Origin: Euryarchaeota archaeon UBA111
GTDB lineage: Archaea > Thermoplasmatota > Poseidoniia > Poseidoniales > Poseidoniaceae
DNA length: 7,811 nucleotides
NCBI GenBank assembly: GCA_002506025.1
Contig: DAWS01000001.1
Coordinates: forward strand, 480-8,290
Direction of reading: 5' to 3'
Under the pieces are notes generated by a model. The model was not told the DNA's origin. It ran no database searches and saw nothing but the letters and a program-made list of their open reading frames with translations. The first letter of the stretch is position 1. Every line of letters starts with the position of its first letter. The translations under genes were made by a program, and so were the position numbers. Positions 1-5,525 of this stretch are shown here, in pieces.

Positions 1-254
1 TTGTCGTCGATATTGGTATTCCAATCGGTTCCCATGTGACGTTTTACGGACAGCAATGTTCGCTGTGAATTCGTTACCGCTTGGCGTTTTGCAGTCACAC
101 CAATCAATCGTTCTCCACCATCTTTAGCAAAAGCAACAACCGAGGGGGTTGTTCTTGCTCCTTCAGCATTAGCTATTACTACTGCTTCACCATTTTCTAT
201 GGTTGCTACACAGCTATTTGTCGTTCCTAAATCTATTCCTATTACTTTACTCAT
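1..254 (-). CDS. dnaK: Molecular chaperone DnaK (Hsp70), N-terminal part
   Basis: This is the first 84 residues of DnaK, the ATP-dependent cytosolic Hsp70 chaperone; the rest lies beyond the left edge. The translation opens with MSKVIGIDLGTTNSCVA, whose IDLGTTNS at about residues 7-14 is the phosphate-1 loop that defines the Hsp70/actin ATPase fold. EGARTTPSVVAF (31-42) follows as in bacterial DnaK, and the VKRHMG segment carries Lys71, equivalent to the catalytic Lys70 of E. coli DnaK. The ATG at 254 has a strong ribosome binding site five bases upstream. The gene sits 17 bp behind the Hsp20-like gene on the same strand and is probably co-transcribed with it. DnaK in archaea is thought to have come from bacteria by transfer (established knowledge). 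Whether grpE and dnaJ lie nearby cannot be seen. The identification is secure. Confidence 0.97.
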   Translation of the reverse strand, partial: MSKVIGIDLGTTNSCVATIENGEAVVIANAEGARTTPSVVAFAKDGGERLIGVTAKRQAVTNSQRTLLSVKRHMGTDWNTNIDD

Positions 255-259
255 TTTTT

Positions 260-268
260 CATCTCCTT
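260..268 (-). promoter_or_regulatory. Ribosome binding site of dnaK
   Basis: On the minus strand AAGGAGATG is followed by five A residues and the ATG of dnaK. It is the strongest Shine-Dalgarno match in the window. It lies between the stop codon of the Hsp20-like gene and the dnaK start, so dnaK can be translated efficiently from a shared message. Confidence 0.85.
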
Positions 269-271
269 GTT

Positions 272-958
272 TCAAAATATTGGAATTCCACCATCATCTT
301 CATCATCATCATCGTCGCCAAAATCTAAGCTGACATCCGCAGTTGGGGCACTATCATCACCGTCTTCTAAAGCAGAGCCCTGTGGGGTAAGTTTCAGTGT
401 AACGTCAAGTATACCATTATTCAGTGACCAACCGACAACATCTTCGCAAGGATGTGGCAGCTTTATTCTAGCCATTGGTTTTGCTTGAGTCTGTTTCATA
501 ATCTCTAACATTGAACCGCCTTTTGAAAGATTCATTTCCATTTGCATTTCTTTGATGTCGCCTTTGAGCGCGAAGTCAATAGTGATCGACATATTCCATC
601 CATCGAGATAGAAGTCGTCACTTGGTAACCTTAGAATCTCATCATCGTCTTCATCAATTTCAGGGGTTTCAATCTCAACCGGCACGGCGTCAACCTTAAC
701 ATCCATTCCAAGATTACTGAGTATGTCTTCTATCGATTGACCAGATTGAAACATTTTACTGAGATTTGACAAGTCAAAGTTGAAATTTACCTCACCACTG
801 TTTAACTTGTCAGCATCCAAACCCATTTTCTCAAATTGTGACTTAAACTGCTCCATCATGGTTTTGATTTGGGATTTGTTTAGGGACATTCCCATCCCTT
901 TGAACATCTCGACCAGCCTGTCAATCATCTGTTCTTCCCAATCGTCGTTATCGCTCAT
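272..958 (-). CDS. Hsp20/alpha-crystallin-like protein with Met-rich N-terminus and acidic tail
   Basis: A 228-residue soluble protein, very acidic overall, read here as a divergent small heat shock protein that would hold unfolded clients for DnaK. Residues 1-90 are helical and Met-rich (ten Met in the first 85). Residues 100-106 are an acidic linker. Residues about 115-192 fit an alpha-crystallin domain: the pattern ARIKLP (163-168), then NNGILDVTLKL (180-190), matches the family's Arg-x-x-x-Leu-Pro and Asn-Gly-Val-Leu segments. The tail has a long Asp/Glu run (215-222) and ends GGIPIF, whose IPI (225-227) looks like the C-terminal I-x-I anchor of small heat shock proteins. It is longer than most family members (roughly 140-170 residues). 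No clear Shine-Dalgarno precedes the ATG, as is common for operon-head genes in archaea. The Hsp20 assignment rests on motifs; a CS/p23-type domain is the main alternative. Confidence 0.75.
   Translation of the reverse strand: MSDNDDWEEQMIDRLVEMFKGMGMSLNKSQIKTMMEQFKSQFEKMGLDADKLNSGEVNFNFDLSNLSKMFQSGQSIEDILSNLGMDVKVDAVPVEIETPEIDEDDDEILRLPSDDFYLDGWNMSITIDFALKGDIKEMQMEMNLSKGGSMLEIMKQTQAKPMARIKLPHPCEDVVGWSLNNGILDVTLKLTPQGSALEDGDDSAPTADVSLDFGDDDDDEDDGGIPIF
292..312 (-). repeat. CAT/ATG trinucleotide run encoding the acidic tail
   Basis: The plus strand reads CATCAT, CTT, then four CAT units. Read in frame on the minus strand it gives the Asp/Glu run of the Hsp20-like protein. It is a short simple repeat that could change by slippage in whole codons, altering tail length without a frameshift. 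Confidence 0.6.
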
Positions 959-1038
959 ATGACCACTACTGAACCATCGGTTACATAGTGGCCAATTGGT
1001 TCACCTATATCAATATCACGAATGTTTTCCAATACAAC
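959..1038 (-). promoter_or_regulatory. Probable promoter region of the Hsp20-like/dnaK unit, with palindromes
   Basis: This 80-bp gap follows the SemiSWEET stop and precedes the Hsp20-like start. It holds AACC-ATC-GGTT (972-982) and CCAATTGG (992-999), and a 7-bp inverted repeat TGAACCA (970-976) / TGGTTCA (997-1003) spans both. A weak TATA-like CTATGTAA (minus strand, 982-989) is centred about 27 bp upstream of the ATG, where an archaeal TATA box would sit for a leaderless message, and the palindromes flank it. Another AT-rich run, ATATTGATATAG, lies at 1005-1016. The positions are seen; promoter and operator roles are inferred. Confidence 0.4.
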
Positions 1039-1308
1039 TCACGAGCCTCGTCGAATCCGCAAAACTCCGATGATAATACTAGCAATAACGCTAAGCGTGA
1101 GAATATTTGCGAAAATCATCGCGGTAGATTTGATTGCAATGCCGTAGATTAGCCACAGCGTCAATGAGAACGCTACGATAGAAAATGTGGGTATTGATAT
1201 GCCATCATGTCGTTTGTGTTTCCATACCTCAATTATTTGCGGGCCCCATGCTATGACTCCAATCACTCCAGCAGCTATGCCAATTGCTTCAATCAATAGC
1301 GAAGTCAA
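1039..1308 (-). CDS. SemiSWEET/PQ-loop family membrane transporter
   Basis: An 89-residue protein with three predicted membrane helices (about residues 4-24, 41-60 and 62-84), the single triple-helix bundle of SemiSWEETs, which dimerise to move sugars or other small solutes down a gradient. The family's PQ motif is present in WGPQIIEVW (Pro23, Gln24). Trp52 and Asn68 are 16 residues apart, the spacing recalled for the substrate-pocket Trp/Asn pair of characterised SemiSWEETs. A longer reading from an ATG at 1401 would overlap the NERD gene by 89 bases and add a non-membrane leader. I prefer the TTG at 1308, which has GGTGA four bases upstream and starts next to helix 1. It is the last gene of the four-gene operon, and its substrate cannot be inferred from its neighbours. 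Confidence 0.85.
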   Translation of the reverse strand: MTSLLIEAIGIAAGVIGVIAWGPQIIEVWKHKRHDGISIPTFSIVAFSLTLWLIYGIAIKSTAMIFANILTLSVIASIIIGVLRIRRGS

Positions 1309-1311
1309 AAC

Positions 1312-1317
1312 ATCACC
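1312..1317 (-). promoter_or_regulatory. Ribosome binding site of the SemiSWEET gene, overlapping the NERD stop codon
   Basis: On the minus strand GGTGAT is followed by TGTT-TTG when the spacer is counted from GGTGA. The TGA inside GGTGAT is the stop codon of the NERD gene. This site decides the TTG start of the transporter and suggests that ribosomes finishing the NERD protein restart there. Confidence 0.6.
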
Positions 1318-2218
1318 GGTTCCATTTAGCAGCTGGCTTGGACAAGTCAATTCTATCGATACTCGCCCACGGAATCTCTCTCGGCTCAGCCTCTCCAACA
1401 ACGTGCATTGTTAAATTGGCACCATGGGCAATTCTGAGTTCAATGTTCTTACTACCAATTTTTATTTTTGCCACAGATGGCTGTTTATCGAATAGTGAAA
1501 ACCAACCTCTGTTATGAACTGCGCCTCCTATTACCGGACAATCTCGTTGTTCAAACATGGCTTCCAATTGATCGCCTAGGCCGAGAGATAGAACGTCGCC
1601 TTTGTTCAATAATCCACCATACATGTGGACCTCGTCCCAAGTGTTGAATCCACTCAATGTTTCGACTAAACCATCGTTAGGTTTGCCTGGGTTAACAGAC
1701 TTTAAAATGTCTAAAAACCCCTTCTCGTTTACCATTTCTGCACTTAGGTCGTCCGGTATTTTTGGCCACTCAAGCTTGTGATGAGTCATAGCAACAATGA
1801 CTCTTAGTTCTGGCAAATCTGCCTCGGACAATTCTAGCCTACTGCTGTGCAATTCCATCAACAATCGAGCCTTGCGCGCAATTCTATCCGCTACTCCTGC
1901 ATGACTGTGTTCTTCACCATTTTTTCTACGCTGAATGAAATGATGCTCTTTGTTAATTCGAAATGATCCTGCCCAGTGTTTTTGTTCGACAACTAGGATG
2001 GCATTTCCTCCAATCAGTACCATGTCGATTTCTCTGCGACCACCATCCGGGTCAGGAATTCTAACGGATTCGAAAATCTGCCAACCATTCGCTTTACCTG
2101 CAGCTCTAGACAATTTAGCCAAGCGCATTTCGGCTAACTCTCCCGCACGATGGATGTCGTCGTGAGGAAATTTTTTCCGGCGTTGGATAAGCCAAGAAAT
2201 CCGCTTCAACAAACTCAT
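1313..2218 (-). CDS. NERD-domain (nuclease-related) protein
   Basis: A 301-residue soluble protein with an N-terminal NERD domain (about residues 22-145), a family related to the PD-(D/E)xK nuclease fold. The likely catalytic residues are visible: Glu30 in an N-terminal helix (GELAE), then REIDMVLIG with Asp65, then ILVVEQKHW with Glu78 and Lys80. All the acidic and lysine positions expected of an active site are kept, so a nuclease activity is possible but unproven. Residues 150-301 form an unrecognised extension with a beta-rich end (about 225-290) and no helicase, kinase or zinc domain of the kind often fused to NERD. There is no signal peptide or membrane helix. The ATG at 2218 has AGGT six bases upstream. 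It lies between the HAD phosphatase and SemiSWEET genes with almost no spacing. Its substrate and role are unknown. Confidence 0.85.
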   Translation of the reverse strand: MSLLKRISWLIQRRKKFPHDDIHRAGELAEMRLAKLSRAAGKANGWQIFESVRIPDPDGGRREIDMVLIGGNAILVVEQKHWAGSFRINKEHHFIQRRKNGEEHSHAGVADRIARKARLLMELHSSRLELSEADLPELRVIVAMTHHKLEWPKIPDDLSAEMVNEKGFLDILKSVNPGKPNDGLVETLSGFNTWDEVHMYGGLLNKGDVLSLGLGDQLEAMFEQRDCPVIGGAVHNRGWFSLFDKQPSVAKIKIGSKNIELRIAHGANLTMHVVGEAEPREIPWASIDRIDLSKPAAKWNR

Positions 2219-2224
2219 GTTAAG

Positions 2225-2228
2225 ACCT
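2225..2228 (-). promoter_or_regulatory. Ribosome binding site of the NERD gene, overlapping the HAD stop codon
   Basis: The minus strand reads TAGGT, six bases, then ATG. TAG is the stop codon of the HAD gene, and AGGT is a short Shine-Dalgarno core sharing two of its bases. It is the weakest of the three such junctions in this operon. Confidence 0.45.
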
Positions 2229-3012
2229 ACAACAAACTGGCTACACTATCAACGATAAGGGTCGGGAATTGCTCAGCAGTTTCTTCCAATAGTGCAACAT
2301 CTTCCATTGTAGCCTCGCCGGATAATACGAGAATCCCCACACATCCGGCACGGTTTGCCATCGCTATATCGGTATATAATCGGTCACCGACCATAGCACA
2401 CCTCTCCGGGGAAAGTCCCAACTCTTCGATTTTATGTAATATCATACCAGCGTTTGGTTTACCAGTAATATGAATCGGTTCTACCCCAGTAGTTGCTTTT
2501 AGCATTGCTAGATATGCTCCAACATCCGGTAGTCCTCCATCTGGTGATGGGCACACCATGTCGGGGTGGCTTGCTACTAACGGAACACCTTGATGAAGAT
2601 AGATACTCGCCTGAGCAATTTTATGATAGTTAATTTCGGTATCGTAGCCTAATACAACATATTCAGGGGTATCGCTATCAGTGACTATTCCTTGAACTTC
2701 TAGCATTGTTTTCATCCCGTCCGTACCGATTAACCAAGTTTTAGTGATGTTATTTTTGTTAAGCCATGATAGTAAGTCATGAGTAGATAACAGAACATCA
2801 GCAGGTTCTGCAGGAATGCCAAAGCCTTGCAATTTCTCTAGATATTGGTTTACCGAACGACTAGAATTATTCGATAGGAAAAATCGCTTTACACCTCTAT
2901 CATTGCAACGCTGTAAAAACTCAAGAGCGCCAGGTATTAATTCGCCACCGAGGTAAATAGTACCATCTAAGTCGAGAAACACCGCATCAATTTCGTTTAG
3001 GCTATTGTCCAC
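2227..3012 (-). CDS. NagD-like HAD superfamily (subfamily IIA) phosphatase
   Basis: A cytosolic Mg-dependent phosphatase of 261 residues from the preferred start. All four HAD motifs are visible: I, FLDLDGTIY with nucleophile Asp14 and acid/base Asp16; II, FLSNNSS with Ser47; III, TGKPN with Lys185; IV, VGDRLYTDI with Asp210 and Asp215. Between motifs II and III lies the large C2-type cap of subfamily IIA (NagD, phosphoglycolate and p-nitrophenyl phosphatases), including VVLGYDTEINY and SHPDMVCP. The substrate is not predictable from sequence; phosphoglycolate, glycerol phosphate and nucleoside monophosphates are all acted on by relatives. An ATG at 3051 would give 274 residues and a 31-base overlap with the preceding gene. 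I chose the GTG at 3012 because AGGTGAT lies just upstream and it places the DxD motif at the usual distance from the start. It is the second gene of the operon. Confidence 0.9.
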   Translation of the reverse strand: MDNSLNEIDAVFLDLDGTIYLGGELIPGALEFLQRCNDRGVKRFFLSNNSSRSVNQYLEKLQGFGIPAEPADVLLSTHDLLSWLNKNNITKTWLIGTDGMKTMLEVQGIVTDSDTPEYVVLGYDTEINYHKIAQASIYLHQGVPLVASHPDMVCPSPDGGLPDVGAYLAMLKATTGVEPIHITGKPNAGMILHKIEELGLSPERCAMVGDRLYTDIAMANRAGCVGILVLSGEATMEDVALLEETAEQFPTLIVDSVASLL

Positions 3013-3015
3013 ATA

Positions 3016-3022
3016 ATCACCT
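3016..3022 (-). promoter_or_regulatory. Ribosome binding site of the HAD gene, overlapping the reductase stop codon
   Basis: The minus strand reads TAGGTGATTATGTG. TAG ends the geranylgeranyl reductase gene, AGGTGAT is a strong Shine-Dalgarno sequence, and the GTG start follows. Counted from GGTGA, the spacing is four bases, as at the SemiSWEET and PLP-enzyme genes. It decides the GTG start. Confidence 0.65.
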
Positions 3023-4388
3023 AGAACATCAATGTCTTGAACATGAACCACGGTGAGTGGAGATTCTCTTGCGCTTCTTTGGAAGCAATCATTTCCGTCA
3101 TCATTTCTTGTATTTGTGGCTTCTTACTCGCTTTGCCAACGAACCAATTAATCAGCCATTTTTTCCGACTAAGCTTCTGCATGCGATATGAGTTTGTTAA
3201 CTCAGGGCCAAGTATTTTCCACATTTCTGCTTGGTATTCTTCAGGTGTTTTTCCGGCAATAATGTGGTTAGCAGCCAACTCACCCGTAACTAGAGCATTA
3301 CCGACGCCTTCACCGGAAAAAGGATCTACCAAGGAGGCAGAATCCCCAACTAATCTGATTCCTCGCATGCTGGCACGACGCGGTTGATTAGCTTCCTTCT
3401 TTCGTGGTGAACCAAATGGTAGCTGCCACCCTTTACCACTACCCTCAAGCATTTCAGCATCAGCAAATCTTTCTTTGAACAGAGGATGATTTTCTATTAC
3501 ATCTTTTTGTAGAGCCTTTAGTTTCTTTTTCTCTTTTTTCAACAAGCCAATAACCATACCAATGCCGACATTCGCAACATCATCATTGACCGGGAATATC
3601 CAAAAGTAGCCCGGTACTACAGAATCAACAAAGTGAATTTCGATATCGCCAACGCCGCCTTCACAACCCTTGACATTTCGCCAATACTCACGGTATCCAC
3701 CACAGTAGTGCATGTTATCGACCATTTCTTCGCTGAATGAATCTTTTACTACCGCTTTTGCGACGGGACAATTGTAGCCAGCAGCACCAACAATCTCTGA
3801 TGAATAATAGGTTCTCTCTTCTCCATTACGGCCACCTATCTTGACTACAACGCCCTTAGCGTGACGTAAATCACCAGTCCCTTGACCAGGGTCATCTCCT
3901 CCACTACCGTCATCGAACAACACTTCTGTAACCGCACAGTCCTGTATTACCATCCCTCCATTCTCTCTGACTAGATGTTGACATCGGTCAAACAACAAGT
4001 GATCGAATTGCATTCTAGGCAATGAATAACCTGCTTCCAAGCGTTGCACGTCTTCCTCGGGCAATGCGACCCTCACTGTTTTGCCTTTTGGTGAAGAGAA
4101 CTTTATGCCCGTTACTCTAAAGTGAGGTGTGCTTTCTAGGGTCTCTTTGACACCCAGTGCTTTGACATGGCCTAGAGATTTACCTCCAACTGCGTCGCCA
4201 CAGATTTTATCGCGCGGCCATAGACCCTTCTCGAGTAACAGAACGGTCTTTCCAGCCATTGCTAAATAACCAGCTGCGGAAGAACCACCAGGTCCTCCTC
4301 CGACCACAATAGCATCAAATTTAGTGTTACTTGGTGGGATTTCACCTGTGTCAATTGGTTGTTCCCAAGAATTGACCAATTCAGCCAT
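3021..4388 (-). CDS. Geranylgeranyl reductase family FAD-dependent protein
   Basis: A flavoprotein of 455 residues from the preferred ATG. The family reduces double bonds of geranylgeranyl chains, in archaea chiefly those of membrane lipids (digeranylgeranylglycerophospholipid reductase). Visible features in order: FAD-binding Rossmann segment DAIVVGGGPGGSSAAGYLA (25-43); LLLEKG (50-55) ending the second strand; the family signature KICGDAVGGK (61-70); YFWIFP (261-266) lining the pocket; and the second FAD motif GDSASLVDPFSGEGVGNAL (348-366). The Gly-rich stretch at about 159-173 looks like a loop insertion. The usual GADG..S segment is GAAGYNCP (201-208), a notable deviation. The protein is 50-70 residues longer than typical archaeal lipid reductases (about 390-400), so a quinone, carotenoid or other isoprenoid substrate is possible. 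A GTG at 4442 would add 18 residues, but that stretch is AT-rich and promoter-like. It heads the operon. Confidence 0.85.
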   Translation of the reverse strand: MAELVNSWEQPIDTGEIPPSNTKFDAIVVGGGPGGSSAAGYLAMAGKTVLLLEKGLWPRDKICGDAVGGKSLGHVKALGVKETLESTPHFRVTGIKFSSPKGKTVRVALPEEDVQRLEAGYSLPRMQFDHLLFDRCQHLVRENGGMVIQDCAVTEVLFDDGSGGDDPGQGTGDLRHAKGVVVKIGGRNGEERTYYSSEIVGAAGYNCPVAKAVVKDSFSEEMVDNMHYCGGYREYWRNVKGCEGGVGDIEIHFVDSVVPGYFWIFPVNDDVANVGIGMVIGLLKKEKKKLKALQKDVIENHPLFKERFADAEMLEGSGKGWQLPFGSPRKKEANQPRRASMRGIRLVGDSASLVDPFSGEGVGNALVTGELAANHIIAGKTPEEYQAEMWKILGPELTNSYRMQKLSRKKWLINWFVGKASKKPQIQEMMTEMIASKEAQENLHSPWFMFKTLMF

Positions 4389-4492
4389 GTGATTAACGAG
4401 TTCGACACACTCTTTGAGACTTATCTTTTTTATCAGTATCACATACCAAATTTAACCACCATCATAATGCACTCGAGACGAGTGGCAATATC
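4389..4492. promoter_or_regulatory. Divergent promoter region between the reductase operon and the EamA gene
   Basis: For the leftward operon, the minus strand has GATAAAAAAGATAA (4421-4434), centred about 39 bp upstream of the ATG at 4388. An archaeal TATA box there would give a leader of about 12 bases. For the rightward gene, CATAATG (4463-4469) is centred about 27 bp before the ATG at 4493, fitting a leaderless start. TTTAA at 4451-4455 is another AT-rich candidate for either direction. Neither gene has a clear Shine-Dalgarno sequence. The AT-rich elements are seen; promoter use is inferred. Confidence 0.45.
4470..4484. promoter_or_regulatory. Inverted repeat, candidate operator in the divergent promoter
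   Basis: CACTCG-AGA-CGAGTG is a perfect inverted repeat with 6-bp arms and a 3-bp centre. It ends eight bases before the EamA start codon and begins right after the TATA-like CATAATG, so it would cover the expected transcription start. That position suits a repressor-binding site. As RNA it could instead form a very small hairpin with a three-base loop at the start of the EamA message. The bound regulator is not known. Confidence 0.4.
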
Positions 4493-5467
4493 ATGTCGGA
4501 TAGTGATTTTGTTAGCACATCAGACATACTACAAAGTTCAGATAAACAACGGAGAATAGCAATTATCGCGCTGTTGGCAGTCACTCTAGTTTGGGGGGCT
4601 ACATTCATTTGGATGAAGCAGGCATTAGATGCTCTCGATGAGGAAAAGGAGATGCTTGGGACTAATGGTGTAGTATCATCCTTAGTCCTTGCTAGGTTTG
4701 CAATTGCTGCAGCAATGATGCTAATCTTTTTTCGTCGAGCGCGAACATCACTCATGGACAGACAGATTTGGCTTGATGGCTTAGTATTGGGTAGTTTGAT
4801 GTTTGTTGCATACCTAACACAAATGATCGGTTTAGATGAAATAGACCCTTCAGTTTCAGCCTTCCTTACATCGCTATACGTTGTTTTTACAGCAGTAATA
4901 TCCTCGATTATCAACCTTAGACTACCTACTAAAATCATGATTCTAGGGGTCGGTCTGGCTACTTTCGGTGCGGGTTTTATCCAGGGCCCACCTCACTTAA
5001 CATGGGGCCTAGCTGAATTCATCACCGTCTTTTGTGCACTGCTATTCGCATTACATATTCTGTTTACTCAGCGCATAACTATCAGAAGAGACCCGGTCGC
5101 AGTATCAACAACCTCATTCATCGTTGTCACGGCATGTTCTGCATTAACTGTATTCGTGTTGGGCGATGGGACGAATCCTAAGCAGTGGACATTGATTTAC
5201 TCAGAAGGCGTATTAATCCCCGTCATATTGCTGGGAGTTGGAGGCTCATTCTTTTGCTTACTGTTTCTTAACATGTATCAACGTTATTTGCACCCAATAC
5301 AAGCAGCGATTATCTATGCATTGGAGCCGGTATGGGCGACAATCTATGGCCTTCAACTTGGCATGGTCACATGGAGTATTTGGATACTAATCGGCGGGGG
5401 GGCGTTATTCATCGGCAACATAATCGTTGAATTACTTTCAAGCAAGCCTGACGAAACGACAAATTAG
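4493..5467 (+). CDS. EamA/DMT-family transporter (ten-helix permease)
   Basis: A 324-residue membrane protein of the drug/metabolite transporter superfamily. After a polar 20-residue N-terminus, helix 1 contains the characteristic VTLVWGATFIWMKQAL (30-45). Helices then follow at about 62-80, 95-112, 120-140, 147-163, 170-190, 203-223, 239-259, 266-288 and 293-313. This makes ten helices as two EamA repeats; both contain the typical helix-4-like segment, DPSVSAFLTSLYVVFTAV in the first and HPIQAAIIYALEPVWATIYG in the second. The ALEPVWA motif is a strong family marker. Members export or import amino acids, nucleosides, nucleotide sugars and other metabolites; the substrate cannot be told here. 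A loop of about 15 charged and polar residues after helix 1 (47-59) is longer than usual. The ATG has no obvious Shine-Dalgarno and may be leaderless. The PLP-enzyme gene follows after 58 bp. Confidence 0.93.
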   Translation: MSDSDFVSTSDILQSSDKQRRIAIIALLAVTLVWGATFIWMKQALDALDEEKEMLGTNGVVSSLVLARFAIAAAMMLIFFRRARTSLMDRQIWLDGLVLGSLMFVAYLTQMIGLDEIDPSVSAFLTSLYVVFTAVISSIINLRLPTKIMILGVGLATFGAGFIQGPPHLTWGLAEFITVFCALLFALHILFTQRITIRRDPVAVSTTSFIVVTACSALTVFVLGDGTNPKQWTLIYSEGVLIPVILLGVGGSFFCLLFLNMYQRYLHPIQAAIIYALEPVWATIYGLQLGMVTWSIWILIGGGALFIGNIIVELLSSKPDETTN

Positions 5468-5514
5468 CACTAAAATTGCGCATCGTTCAAAGTCCTCCTA
5501 GTTCTGGGAGTAAT

Positions 5515-5521
5515 GAGGGGG
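5515..5521 (+). promoter_or_regulatory. Ribosome binding site of the PLP-enzyme gene
   Basis: GAGGGGG is followed by CACT and a TTG codon. It supports the TTG at 5526 as the start, since the nearby ATG at 5513 is out of frame. The remaining 5468-5514 stretch has a short AT-rich ACTAAAATT (5469-5477) that could be a weak promoter, and nothing else recognisable. Confidence 0.6.
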
Positions 5522-5525
5522 CACT

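Noticed and set aside
1309..1401. Extended N-terminus of the SemiSWEET protein from an ATG at 1401
   Set aside because: It would overlap the NERD gene by 89 bases and add a charged leader not found in this three-helix family; the TTG at 1308 has a ribosome binding site.
1039..4388. Defence or mobile-element island suggested by the NERD nuclease-like protein
   Set aside because: No other defence gene, integrase, transposase, direct repeat or composition shift is visible; the neighbours are metabolic and transport genes.
4389..4442. Eighteen extra N-terminal residues of the reductase from a GTG at 4442
   Set aside because: The stretch is AT-rich and promoter-like, has only a weak GGT upstream, and the preferred ATG already leaves 29 residues before the FAD-binding glycines. 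It remains possible.
4462..4938. 158-codon open frame on the minus strand opposite the EamA gene
   Set aside because: It lies inside a well-supported membrane transporter gene, has no recognisable motif and is explained as a shadow frame.
5495..5521. Possible hairpin CTCC/GGAG hiding the ribosome binding site of the PLP-enzyme gene, as a riboswitch-like control
   Set aside because: The stem is only four base pairs with an eight-base loop, and no known SAM or other riboswitch core is visible in the 58-bp gap.
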